Source: Microcella indica
GTDB lineage: Bacteria; Actinomycetota; Actinomycetes; Actinomycetales; Microbacteriaceae
Direction: 5' to 3'
NCBI RefSeq assembly: GCF_013414345.1
Contig: NZ_CP058670.1
Location: forward strand, 744,001 to 808,000
DNA length: 64,000 bases
Positions 36,395-44,174 of this stretch are shown one piece after another. The notes beneath the pieces are model-generated. The model did no database searches, was not told where the DNA came from, and was given only the letters and a program-made list of their open reading frames with translations. How positions within the stretch are numbered: the first letter of the stretch is position 1; every line of letters starts with the position of its first letter. The position numbers and the translations under genes are program-made.

Positions 36395-36425
36395 TGGTGG
36401 GGCCAGTGTATCGGCGGCGAAACCC

Positions 36426-37541
36426 TCAGAGGCGGGCCTCGGCGTGCAGCGCGGCCCACAGCTCTGCGCGCGCCGCGAGCGACGACAGGTCGCGATCGAG
36501 CACGTCGCCGGCGCGGCGTACGCGGGCGCGCACCGTATGACGGTGGATGCCCAGCCGCAGCGCCGCCGCCTCCGCCACGGCGTCCTCCTGCAGCCAGGCG
36601 GTGAGGGTCGCCTCGAGCTGCTCGCCTGTCGAGGAGTCGTGCGCGCGCAGTGTCGCGAGCAGGTCGGCGGCTGTCTCGTCGCCGAGCTCAAGGAGGAGCG
36701 GGGGAGCCGGGTCGCTCTCGGCGAGCAGTCGCGCCAGGTGCGTGCGCAGGTGCTCCAGCCGCTCGCCAGCATCACCGCTCTCGGACGAGTGCAGGGCGCG
36801 CGGTGCGAGCCCGGCCATGGCGACGACGCTCGTGACGACGGCGCGCACGGCGTCGTCGTCGGGCGTCGTCGGGCCGACGGCGAGCACGCCCGCAAGCGAC
36901 CCGGGTGCGCCGACGGTCTGCAGGCTCCAGCCGTCGACCGTGCGGGCGGCGCGGCGACCCGCGGCGAGCATCCGGTGCGCTGCGTCGGCCACAGTCTCAG
37001 GAGCCTCGCCGTGCGCGCCGGCGGCCTCCACGAGCGCGACCGGTGCCTCGATACGGCGGGCGAGCTCCGCGAGCACGGCCGCGACCCCCTCGCGTCGCAG
37101 CGCGGCGAGGGCGAGGGCGCGCTGGGTCTCGAGCGTCCACCGCACGCGGGCGTACCTCTCGCGTGCGTCCGCGTCGGCGACGGCGCGCGTGACGGCGATG
37201 AAGGGGGTGCGGTACGGCACCTCGAGCAGGGCGATGCCGTGCCGCTCGCACGCCTCCACGAGCGCCTCCGGCGTGCCGTCGCGGATCACCTCCGTGCCGA
37301 AGCCGACGCCGGGCACGCCGGCGGCCGCGAGGCGTGCGACCCACGGCTCGATGTCGTCGTCGTTGCTCCACTGCGTGCCGGTGGTCAGCAGGGCGTCGCC
37401 CTCGCCGAGAAAGGGGGTGGGGTCGGCGAGGTCGCTCGAGTGCACCCAGCTCCAGGGGCGCGCGGCGGCCCGCTCGTCTGCCCACACGATGCGCAGCCCG
37501 AGCTGCGCGTGCGAGGTGAGGTCGGCGACGGTGATGGGCAT
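36426..37541 (-). CDS. PucR-family transcriptional regulator, likely of the gab genes
   Basis: 371 aa from ATG 37541 with GGGAG upstream. N-terminal PucR sensor domain (MPITVADLTSHAQLGLRIVW, ending with VPYRTPF) and a C-terminal PucR-type HTH (LQEDAVAEAAALRLGIHRHTVRARVRRA, in parts). It is divergent from gabT. In Corynebacterium a PucR-type GabR activates gabTDP, which supports a role as GABA-responsive regulator here. A tandem inverted repeat lies between the starts. Confidence 0.85.
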   Translation of the reverse strand: MPITVADLTSHAQLGLRIVWADERAAARPWSWVHSSDLADPTPFLGEGDALLTTGTQWSNDDDIEPWVARLAAAGVPGVGFGTEVIRDGTPEALVEACERHGIALLEVPYRTPFIAVTRAVADADARERYARVRWTLETQRALALAALRREGVAAVLAELARRIEAPVALVEAAGAHGEAPETVADAAHRMLAAGRRAARTVDGWSLQTVGAPGSLAGVLAVGPTTPDDDAVRAVVTSVVAMAGLAPRALHSSESGDAGERLEHLRTHLARLLAESDPAPPLLLELGDETAADLLATLRAHDSSTGEQLEATLTAWLQEDAVAEAAALRLGIHRHTVRARVRRAGDVLDRDLSSLAARAELWAALHAEARL

Positions 37542-37562
37542 GGGGCTCCCTGCTCGAGAGGC

Positions 37563-37610
37563 GTGTACGCGACGTACACACGTGTGGTCGAGAGTGTACG
37601 CCGTGGACAC
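37563..37610. promoter_or_regulatory. Tandem inverted repeat, probable operator of the PucR/gabT divergent promoter
   Basis: GTGTACG-CGA-CGTACAC (37563-37579) is a perfect 7-bp inverted repeat. An imperfect second copy, GTGTACG-CCG-TGGACAC, lies at 37594-37610. Equivalent points are 31 bp apart, close to three helical turns, so two dimers would bind the same face. The whole lies 22 bp from one start and 34 bp from the other. Confidence 0.6.
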
Positions 37611-37644
37611 TGACGAAGCGCACTCCCGCACCTACGCTGGCCGC

Positions 37645-39012
37645 ATGAGCATGATGATGGATGCCCCCGCAGCCGACCGCCCACCCGTCACCGGGGGCCC
37701 GAGCCTGCCCCAGAAGCGCGAGCTCGTGACGAGCATCCCGGGCCCGAAGAGCGAAGCCTGGATCGCCCGCAAGCAGGCCGCCGTCTCGAGCGGCGTCGGC
37801 ACCATGATGCCCGTCTACGCGGTCGCCGCGGGCGGCGGCGTCATCGTCGACGTCGACGGCAACAGCCTCATCGACCTGGGGTCGGGCATCGCCGTGACGA
37901 ACGTCGGCAACGCCGACCCGCACGTGACCGCGGCTGTCATCGAGCAGGTGCAGCGCTTCACCCACACGTGCTTCACGGTCACGCCGTACGACGGCTACGT
38001 CGAGGTCGCCGAGGCGCTCAACCGCCTGACTCCCGGCGACCACGCCAAGCGCACCGCCCTCTTCAACTCGGGCGCCGAGGCCGTCGAGAACGCCATCAAG
38101 ATCGCGCGCTACTACACGGGCAAGTCGGCCGTCGTCGCCTTCGACCACGGCTACCACGGCCGCACCAACCTCACCATGGCGCTCACCGCGAAGGCGATGC
38201 CCTACAAGGCCGGCTTCGGCCCCTTCGCGCCCGACGTGTACCGCGCGCCCATGTCGTACCCCTACCGCGATGGGCTGAGCGGAGCGGAGGCCGCGGCCCG
38301 CGCCATCCACACGATGGAGAAGCAGATCGGCGCCGACCGCCTCGCCGCGATCATCATCGAGCCGATCCAGGGCGAGGGCGGCTTCGTCGTGCCCGCCGAG
38401 GGCTTCCTGCCCGCGCTGCAGGCCTGGGCCAACGAGAACGACGTCGTCTTCATCGTCGATGAGATCCAGACCGGCTTCGCCCGCACGGGTGCGATGTTCG
38501 CGAGCGAGCACGAGGGAATCGTGCCCGACATGATCACCCTCGCGAAGGGCATCGCGGGCGGGCTGCCGCTCGCGGCCGTCACCGGCAGGGCCGAGATCAT
38601 GGATGCTCCCCACGCGGGCGGCCTCGGCGGCACGTACGGCGGCAACCCGATCGCGACCGCTGCGGCTCTCGGTGCGCTGCGTGCCTACGACGAGCACGAT
38701 CTGCTCGGGCGTGCGCGCGAGCTCGAGGCGATCATCCTTGATTCGTTGACGACCATGCAGGCGCGCGACGGACGCATCGGCGACATCCGCGGGCGCGGCG
38801 CCATGATGGCGATCGAGCTCGTCGACGAGGACGGGGCTCCGGATGCTGCGCTCACGTCTGCCGTCGCGAAGCACTGCCACGTGAACGGCGTCGTGGTGCT
38901 CACCTGCGGCACCGACGGCAACGTCATCCGCCTGCTGCCCCCGCTCTCGATCAGCGACGACCTGCTGCGCGAGGGTCTCGGCGTCATCGCCGAGGCGCTC
39001 GAGGCGAACTGA
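37645..39012 (+). CDS. gabT: 4-aminobutyrate aminotransferase
   Basis: 455 aa from ATG 37645. Class III PLP-dependent aminotransferase: LIDLGSGIAVTNVGN at the N-terminus, NSGAEAVENAIKIAR, IVDEIQTGFARTG with the PLP-pairing Asp, and the Schiff-base Lys in TLAKGIAGGLPL. It converts GABA and 2-oxoglutarate to succinate semialdehyde and glutamate. gabD follows after 14 bp with an AGGA site. A long frame extension into the opposite-strand regulator gene is rejected. Confidence 0.92.
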   Translation: MSMMMDAPAADRPPVTGGPSLPQKRELVTSIPGPKSEAWIARKQAAVSSGVGTMMPVYAVAAGGGVIVDVDGNSLIDLGSGIAVTNVGNADPHVTAAVIEQVQRFTHTCFTVTPYDGYVEVAEALNRLTPGDHAKRTALFNSGAEAVENAIKIARYYTGKSAVVAFDHGYHGRTNLTMALTAKAMPYKAGFGPFAPDVYRAPMSYPYRDGLSGAEAAARAIHTMEKQIGADRLAAIIIEPIQGEGGFVVPAEGFLPALQAWANENDVVFIVDEIQTGFARTGAMFASEHEGIVPDMITLAKGIAGGLPLAAVTGRAEIMDAPHAGGLGGTYGGNPIATAAALGALRAYDEHDLLGRARELEAIILDSLTTMQARDGRIGDIRGRGAMMAIELVDEDGAPDAALTSAVAKHCHVNGVVVLTCGTDGNVIRLLPPLSISDDLLREGLGVIAEALEAN

Positions 39013-39026
39013 ATCGGAGGAACGAC

Positions 39027-40487
39027 ATGATCACGGAAGCCGACCTGCTCGCGAAGGTTCCGCGCGGCCTCTACATCGACGGCGCGTGGGTGGATGCCGA
39101 GGGCGGCCGGACGCTCGCGGTGACCGACCCATCGACGGGGCAGACCCTCGTCGAGATCGCCGACGCCTCCGTCGCCGACGGCCAGCGTGCGATGGACGCC
39201 GCGGCGAACGCCCAGGCCGACTGGGCGGCGACGGCGCCGCGCGCCCGCGGGGAGATCCTCCGCCGCGCTTTCGACCTCCTGCAGGAGCGCGCCGACGAGT
39301 TCGCCCTGCTCATGACGCTCGAGATGGGCAAGCCGCTCGCCGAGGCACGTGGCGAGGTCACCTACGGCGGCGAGTTCCTGCGCTGGTTCAGCGAGGAGGC
39401 CGTGCGCATCACGGGCCGCTTCGGGCAGAACCCCGAGGGTACGGGGCAGATCGTCGTCTCGCACGCCCCCGTCGGGCCCTCGTTCCTCATCACGCCCTGG
39501 AACTTCCCCCTCGCGATGGCGACGCGCAAGATCGCGCCCGCGATCGCCGCGGGCTGCACCTCGATCATCAAGCCGGCCGCGCTCACGCCGCTCACGACGC
39601 TCCTATTCGTCGCGCTGCTGGAGGAGGCGGGCCTGCCGAAGGGTGTCGTCAACGTCGTCACGACCTCGCAGTCGAGCGCGGTCTCGGGCGAGATCATCGC
39701 CGACCCGCGCTTGCGCAAGCTGAGCTTCACGGGCTCCACGGGGGTCGGTCGCGCGCTCATGAAGCAGGCGGCCGACGGCATTCTGCGCACGTCGATGGAG
39801 CTCGGCGGCAACGCTCCCTTCGTCGTGTTCGGCGACGCCGACCTGGACAAGGCGGTCGACGGCGTCATGCTCGCCAAGTTCCGCAACATCGGGCAGGCGT
39901 GCACGGCGGCGAACCGCATCCTCGTGCAGAGCGACGTGGTCGAGGAGTTCAGCCGTCGCGTGACGGAGCGGGTCGCGGCCATGCGCATGGGTCGCGGCAC
40001 CGAGGAGGGCGTGCAGATCGGTCCGCTCGTCGACGACAAGGCCGTTGCGGGCTCGCACGAGCTCGTCGAGGATGCGGTCGCGCGCGGCGCGACCGTCACC
40101 ACGGGCGGGCAGATTCCGGACGGCGCGGGTTCCTTCTACCCCGCGACGGTGCTCACGGGCGTGGCAGCGGGCACGCGCCTGCTGTCGGAGGAGATCTTCG
40201 GCCCCGTGCTCGCGATCGTGCCGTTCGACACTGAGGACGAGGCGGTCGAGCTCGCCAACGCGACCGAGTACGGCCTCATCTCCTACGTCTACACGCAGGA
40301 TCTGAACCGCGGCATGCGCATGATCGACCGTCTCGAGACAGGGATGATGGGCCTCAACGCGGGCGTCATCTCCAACGCCGCGGCGCCGTTCGGCGGCGTC
40401 AAGCAGTCCGGCATCGGCCGTGAGGGCTCGCTGGAGGGCATCCACGAGTACCTCACCACGAAGTACACCTTCATCCCGAAGAACTGA
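39027..40487 (+). CDS. gabD: NAD(P)-dependent succinate-semialdehyde dehydrogenase
   Basis: 486 aa, full length. Aldehyde dehydrogenase motifs: TPWNFPLAMATRKIAPA, KPAALTPLT, FTGSTGVGRALM, catalytic Glu in MELGGNAPF and the catalytic Cys in GQACTAANR, EEIFGPVLAI and PFGGVKQSGIGREG. It oxidises succinate semialdehyde from GabT to succinate for the TCA cycle. Ends at a strong hairpin. No GABA permease is adjacent. Confidence 0.92.
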   Translation: MITEADLLAKVPRGLYIDGAWVDAEGGRTLAVTDPSTGQTLVEIADASVADGQRAMDAAANAQADWAATAPRARGEILRRAFDLLQERADEFALLMTLEMGKPLAEARGEVTYGGEFLRWFSEEAVRITGRFGQNPEGTGQIVVSHAPVGPSFLITPWNFPLAMATRKIAPAIAAGCTSIIKPAALTPLTTLLFVALLEEAGLPKGVVNVVTTSQSSAVSGEIIADPRLRKLSFTGSTGVGRALMKQAADGILRTSMELGGNAPFVVFGDADLDKAVDGVMLAKFRNIGQACTAANRILVQSDVVEEFSRRVTERVAAMRMGRGTEEGVQIGPLVDDKAVAGSHELVEDAVARGATVTTGGQIPDGAGSFYPATVLTGVAAGTRLLSEEIFGPVLAIVPFDTEDEAVELANATEYGLISYVYTQDLNRGMRMIDRLETGMMGLNAGVISNAAAPFGGVKQSGIGREGSLEGIHEYLTTKYTFIPKN

Positions 40488-40499
40488 GTGCGCGATGCT

Positions 40500-40521
40500 C
40501 GTCGGGCCTGAAGGCCCGACG
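40500..40521 (+). terminator. Hairpin terminator after gabD
   Basis: CGTCGGGCC pairs perfectly with GGCCCGACG around the loop TGAA. It starts 13 bp after the gabD stop. No T-run follows. Confidence 0.7.
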
Positions 40522-40541
40522 GCATCCCGCACCCCACACTT

Positions 40542-40577
40542 CCGTGGCCGGGCGCTATGGTGGCCGCCCGGCCACGG
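40542..40577. repeat. Perfect 13-bp inverted repeat in the gabD-tadA intergenic region
   Basis: CCGTGGCCGGGCG (40542-40554) pairs with CGCCCGGCCACGG (40565-40577) around a 10-nt loop. It is the second of several hairpins stacked in about 170 bp before the tad genes. Confidence 0.7.
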
Positions 40578-40592
40578 ATCCCCTGGCGCCCC

Positions 40593-40630
40593 AGCGCCCT
40601 TTCGTGCCAGATCTGGCGCAAAAGGGCGCT
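40593..40630. repeat. Dispersed palindromic intergenic repeat, best copy (copy 4)
   Basis: A 38-bp near-perfect palindrome: AGCGCCCTTT at the left end, the core CCAGATCTGG at 40607-40616 and AAAGGGCGCT at the right end. This copy defines the full repeat unit. It lies about 105 bp before the tadA start. Confidence 0.65.
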
Positions 40631-40645
40631 CGGCGTGCGGCAACG

Positions 40646-40676
40646 GCCCCGTTTGCGTCCAATCTGGCGCGCGCCA
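40646..40676. repeat. Degenerate copy of the palindromic intergenic repeat (copy 5)
   Basis: GCCCCGTTTGCG, then CCAATCTGG (core changed) and CGCGCGCC. Core 51 bp from that of copy 4, the same spacing as copies 1 and 2. Confidence 0.4.
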
Positions 40677-40736
40677 TCGCCCTCGCGGCACACGGCTGTG
40701 GAGAACGGGCGGGATGCTCGGGGCCGCCTTTGCAGA

Positions 40737-42047
40737 ATGGCGGCCATGCCCTCCGCCGCCTCGCTCATCACCGCCCGGGTGCGCGACCGGGTGCGCGCCG
40801 AGCGGCTCGACCTGCACCGTGATCCGGCTGCGGCCGACCGGCTGGCCCGCGAGGAGCTGCGGCGCTACGCGGAGCGCTCGCTCGGCGGCGGCACGCTGCC
40901 CGTCATCGACGACGAGGCGCAGACGCTCGGCGAGGTGCTCGCTGGCCTGATCGGCTACGGCCCACTGCAGCCCTACTTCGACGCCCCCGAGGTGGAGGAG
41001 ATCTGGATCAACGCCCCCGACGCGGTCTTCATCGCGCGCGACGGGGTGAGTGAGCGCACGACGCTCGAGCTGACCGACGAGGAGGTGCGCACGCTCGTCG
41101 AGCGCATGCTGCAGTCAACCGGGCGCCGCGTTGACCTCAGCAGTCCGTTCGTCGATGCGAGCCTGCCCGACGGCTCGCGCCTGCACGTGGTGATCCCCGA
41201 CGTCACGCGCCGCCACTGGTCGGTCAACGTGCGCAAGTTCTCGCAGCGCATCGGTGATCTGTCCCGCCTCGTCGAGCTCGGGTCGCTACCCCCGCCGGCC
41301 GCCGAGTTCCTGCGCATGAGCGTCCTCGCGGGGGCGAACATCCTCGTGAGCGGCGCCACGCACTCCGGCAAGACGACCCTCATGGGCGCGATGCTCGCGG
41401 GCGCACGACCGAGCGAGCGCATCGTCACGGTCGAGGAGACCTTCGAACTCGACCTCAGCGCCCCCGACGTCGTCGCGATGCAGTGCCGCAGCGCCAACCT
41501 GGAGGGCTCGGGCGAGATCAGTCTGCGCCGCCTCATCAAGGAGGCCCTGCGCATGCGCCCCGACCGGCTCGTCGTCGGCGAGGTGCGCGAGGCAGAATCC
41601 CTCGACCTCCTCATCGCCCTCAACAGCGGGCTGCCGGGCATGTGCTCGATTCACGCGAACAGCGCTCGGGATGCTCTCGTCAAGCTCGCCACCCTGCCAC
41701 TCCTCGCCGGGCGCAACATCGACTCGTCGTTCGTGGTGCCGACGGTCGCGAGCGCGATCGACCTCGTCGTGCACTGCGAGCTTGTGCGCGGCGGGCGCCG
41801 CCGGGTGGCCGAGATCGTCGCGCCGACGGGCGACGTCGTCGAGGGCACGATCGAGGCGGAGTCGATCTTCAGCCTGCGCGGGGAGGAGCTCGCGGCGACG
41901 GGCACGCTGCCCCCGCGGGAGCAGGTGTTCGCACGCGCGGGGCTCGACCCGCGCCCGCTGCTGCGCTCGGCCGTCGCCCCAGCACTCGACCCAGCACTCG
42001 ACCGAAACGTCACCTCGGCCGCTGGCCCGCGAGCGGTGCCCGCGTGA
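40737..42047 (+). CDS. tadA: Tad pilus assembly ATPase TadA/CpaF
   Basis: 436 aa from ATG 40737; ATG 40746 is equally possible, as neither has a clear ribosome site. Type II/IV secretion ATPase: VEEIWINAPDAVFIARDG in the N-domain, Walker A SGATHSGKTTL, the Asp/His-box-like VTVEETFELDL, LVVGEVREAESLDLLIALNSG and SIHANSA. It powers Flp pilus polymerisation from the cytoplasm. First gene of the Tad locus, with tadB starting in its stop codon. Confidence 0.9.
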   Translation: MAAMPSAASLITARVRDRVRAERLDLHRDPAAADRLAREELRRYAERSLGGGTLPVIDDEAQTLGEVLAGLIGYGPLQPYFDAPEVEEIWINAPDAVFIARDGVSERTTLELTDEEVRTLVERMLQSTGRRVDLSSPFVDASLPDGSRLHVVIPDVTRRHWSVNVRKFSQRIGDLSRLVELGSLPPPAAEFLRMSVLAGANILVSGATHSGKTTLMGAMLAGARPSERIVTVEETFELDLSAPDVVAMQCRSANLEGSGEISLRRLIKEALRMRPDRLVVGEVREAESLDLLIALNSGLPGMCSIHANSARDALVKLATLPLLAGRNIDSSFVVPTVASAIDLVVHCELVRGGRRRVAEIVAPTGDVVEGTIEAESIFSLRGEELAATGTLPPREQVFARAGLDPRPLLRSAVAPALDPALDRNVTSAAGPRAVPA

Positions 42048-42910
42048 GCGTCGCGCTCGGTCTCGTTCTCGCGGCGGGCGTGCTGCTCGTCGTCTCCCCG
42101 TGGCTGTGGCCGCGCGACCACGATCGCCGGCCCGCCGAGCGCAGTCGGACGCTCGGCGCCGTCGCCGACCTGCTCGCGCGCGCGGGCGTGACGGGGGTCG
42201 CGCCGGCGACGTTCGTGGCCCTGGACATCCTCGTCGGTCTGATCGGTGCCGCCCTCACGCTCATCCTCGTACCGGTCGTCGCGCTCGCCCCCGTGGCGGG
42301 AGTGGTCGCCGCGGCGCTGCCCGTCGTCGCGCTACGGGCGAGGGCGGCGGCGCGGCGGCGCGCACTGCGGTCGGTGTGGCCCGACGTGGTCGATCACCTG
42401 CTGTCGGGCATCCGGTCGGGGCTCGGCCTGCCGCAGGCGATCGTGACTCTCGCCGAGTCGGCGCCGGGCAGCGTGCAGGAGCCTTTCCGCCAGTTCCGCC
42501 GCGACTACGTGCGCACGGCGCGCTTCGAGGAGTCGCTCGACACCCTCAAGGCGAACCTCGCCGACCCGGTCGCCGACCGCATCATCGAGACGCTGCGCAT
42601 GGCGCGCGAGGTGGGCGGCACCGAGCTGCCGATGGTGCTGCGCTCGCTCTCGCAGTACTTGCGGGCCGACGCGGCCGTGCGCGGTGAAGTGGATGCTCGG
42701 CAATCGTGGGTGCGCGCCGCCGCCCGCCTGGGCGTCGTCGCGCCCTGGGTCGTACTCGTGCTGCTCGGCACGAGGCCCGAGGCCGCGGCCGCCTACAACT
42801 CGGTCGGCGGCGCCGTGCTCGTCGTCGCGGGCCTCGCGGTGACTCTCGTCGCCTACCGCATCATGATCGCGCTCGGGCGCCTGCCCGAGGAAGGTCGGTG
42901 GTTCCGATGA
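42044..42910 (+). CDS. tadB: Tad pilus inner-membrane platform protein TadB
   Basis: 288 aa from GTG 42044 overlapping the tadA stop. Two N-terminal membrane spans, the type II secretion F domain (VVDHLLSGIRSGLGLPQAIVTLAESAPG in parts, then FRRDYVRTARFEESLDTL), and C-terminal spans. TadB and TadC form the platform that transfers ATPase force to the growing pilus. Full length for the family. Confidence 0.88.
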   Translation: MSVALGLVLAAGVLLVVSPWLWPRDHDRRPAERSRTLGAVADLLARAGVTGVAPATFVALDILVGLIGAALTLILVPVVALAPVAGVVAAALPVVALRARAAARRRALRSVWPDVVDHLLSGIRSGLGLPQAIVTLAESAPGSVQEPFRQFRRDYVRTARFEESLDTLKANLADPVADRIIETLRMAREVGGTELPMVLRSLSQYLRADAAVRGEVDARQSWVRAAARLGVVAPWVVLVLLGTRPEAAAAYNSVGGAVLVVAGLAVTLVAYRIMIALGRLPEEGRWFR

Positions 42911-42914
42911 AGCG

Positions 42915-43877
42915 GTGGTTCCGGTGAGCGGCGCGCTCGTGAGCCCGCTGCTCGGCTGGGCGCTGCTGTGCGGCGTGGGGCTCGGTGCGGGGCTCTGGCT
43001 GCTCGTGAGCCTCTTGCCTCGGCTCGGCCGCCCGAGGCTCGTGCACCGCCTCGCCCCGTACCTCGTCGATGTCTCGCCCGCTGCGCACGCGATGACATCG
43101 GGGCAGCGCAGCGATCCGCTGCCGGTCGCTTCGGCGCTGCTCGCCCCGCTCGTGGAGGGCGCGAGTCGCGTGCTGGAGAGCGTGCTCGGCGGTGAGGAGG
43201 CGATCCGCACGCGCCTGCGGCAGTCGGGCGCGTCGACGACGATCGCGGGGCATCGCACGCGGCAGCTCGCGGGTGCCGCGCTCGGGGCCGCCGCAGGGGT
43301 CGCGGTCGCGAGTGTCGCGGTGCGCGACGCGGGCACGATCGTGCTCGCCGCGGTCGGGGGAGTGCTCGCGGGCTCGATCGCCGGGCTCGCTCTTGTCGAC
43401 CAGCTGCTCGCCCGGGCGGCGAAGCGTCGTGTCGCCCGTATCGCCGACGAGTTCCCGACCATCGTCGAGTTCCTCGCCCTGAGCGTCTCGGCGGGCGAGT
43501 CGATCCTCGACGCGGTCCGCCGCGTCGCCCGCACGGGCTCGGGCGAGCTCGCCACCGAGTTCGACCGTGTTGTGACGCGCGCCGCGACCGGTCAGCCGGT
43601 GGCGGCCTGTCTCGCAGAACTGCGTGACGACCTCGGGATGCCCTCCATCACGCGCCTCGTCGACCAAGTGCTCGCGGCTCTCGACCGCGGGTCGCCGCTC
43701 GCCGAGGTATTGCGCGCCCACGCGCTCGACGCCCGCGAGGAGTCGAAGCGTGCCCTACTGGAGGCCGCGGGCACGCGCGAGGTCACGATGCTCGTACCGC
43801 TCGTGTTCCTCATACTCCCGGTCACGGTGCTCTTCGCGGTCTGGCCGGGCCTCATGGTGCTGCAGCTCGGGTTGTGA
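42915..43877 (+). CDS. tadC: Tad pilus inner-membrane platform protein TadC
   Basis: 320 aa from GTG 42915, or 317 aa from GTG 42924; the choice is open. Type II secretion F domain: RVARIADEFPTIVEFLALSVSAGESILDAV in parts, CLAELRDDLGMPSITRLVDQVLAALDRG in parts, and the terminal VFLILPVTVLFAVWPGLMVLQLG span. Gene order tadA-tadB-tadC is standard, but the pilin gene expected next is 11.7 kb away beyond inserted DNA. Confidence 0.88.
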   Translation: MVPVSGALVSPLLGWALLCGVGLGAGLWLLVSLLPRLGRPRLVHRLAPYLVDVSPAAHAMTSGQRSDPLPVASALLAPLVEGASRVLESVLGGEEAIRTRLRQSGASTTIAGHRTRQLAGAALGAAAGVAVASVAVRDAGTIVLAAVGGVLAGSIAGLALVDQLLARAAKRRVARIADEFPTIVEFLALSVSAGESILDAVRRVARTGSGELATEFDRVVTRAATGQPVAACLAELRDDLGMPSITRLVDQVLAALDRGSPLAEVLRAHALDAREESKRALLEAAGTREVTMLVPLVFLILPVTVLFAVWPGLMVLQLGL

Positions 43878-44174
43878 TCAGCGACTCAGCGAGAGCTCCT
43901 CAACTTCGAGGTTGGCCCCGTTTGTGCACCCGGGTATCGAGCATCCCGGCTCAATTGCTGCCGATGCATCTCTAGTCATCGGTGCCGTCGACGTGTTCAC
44001 GACCGGCAACCCCCATCCTCTTCGGCACAGCGAACGCTGCACGACGACAGGAAAGAAGATTGGTCTGGTGGACCAAGGATCAAGCGCCCCTATGTCGCTA
44101 GCGTGAGCGTTCGGTGGAGTCACTCGCCAGAGGGTTGGGGTTCGACGACTCGCACGCTCATCAAGGAGGATAGC
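43878..44174. other. Left junction of the inserted region and leader of the hydratase-aldolase gene
   Basis: About 300 bp in which composition changes from the very GC-rich tad genes to more balanced DNA. It holds a GCGAGAGCTCCTC motif (43889-43901) that recurs at 45177-45189, and the TTGGTC inverted repeat at 44060-44076. No gene is recognisable. A 24-codon extension of the aldolase frame starts at 44103 but lacks a ribosome site. Confidence 0.45.
44060..44076. promoter_or_regulatory. Inverted repeat upstream of the hydratase-aldolase gene, possible operator
   Basis: TTGGTC-TGGTG-GACCAA: perfect 6-bp arms with a 5-bp spacer, about 100 bp before the TTG start. A candidate site for the PucR-type regulator encoded further down the unit or for another repressor. 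Confidence 0.35.

Noticed and set aside
44103-44174. Upstream GTG start for the hydratase-aldolase
   Set aside because: The TTG at 44175 has an ideal AAGGAGG site and begins where the family aligns.
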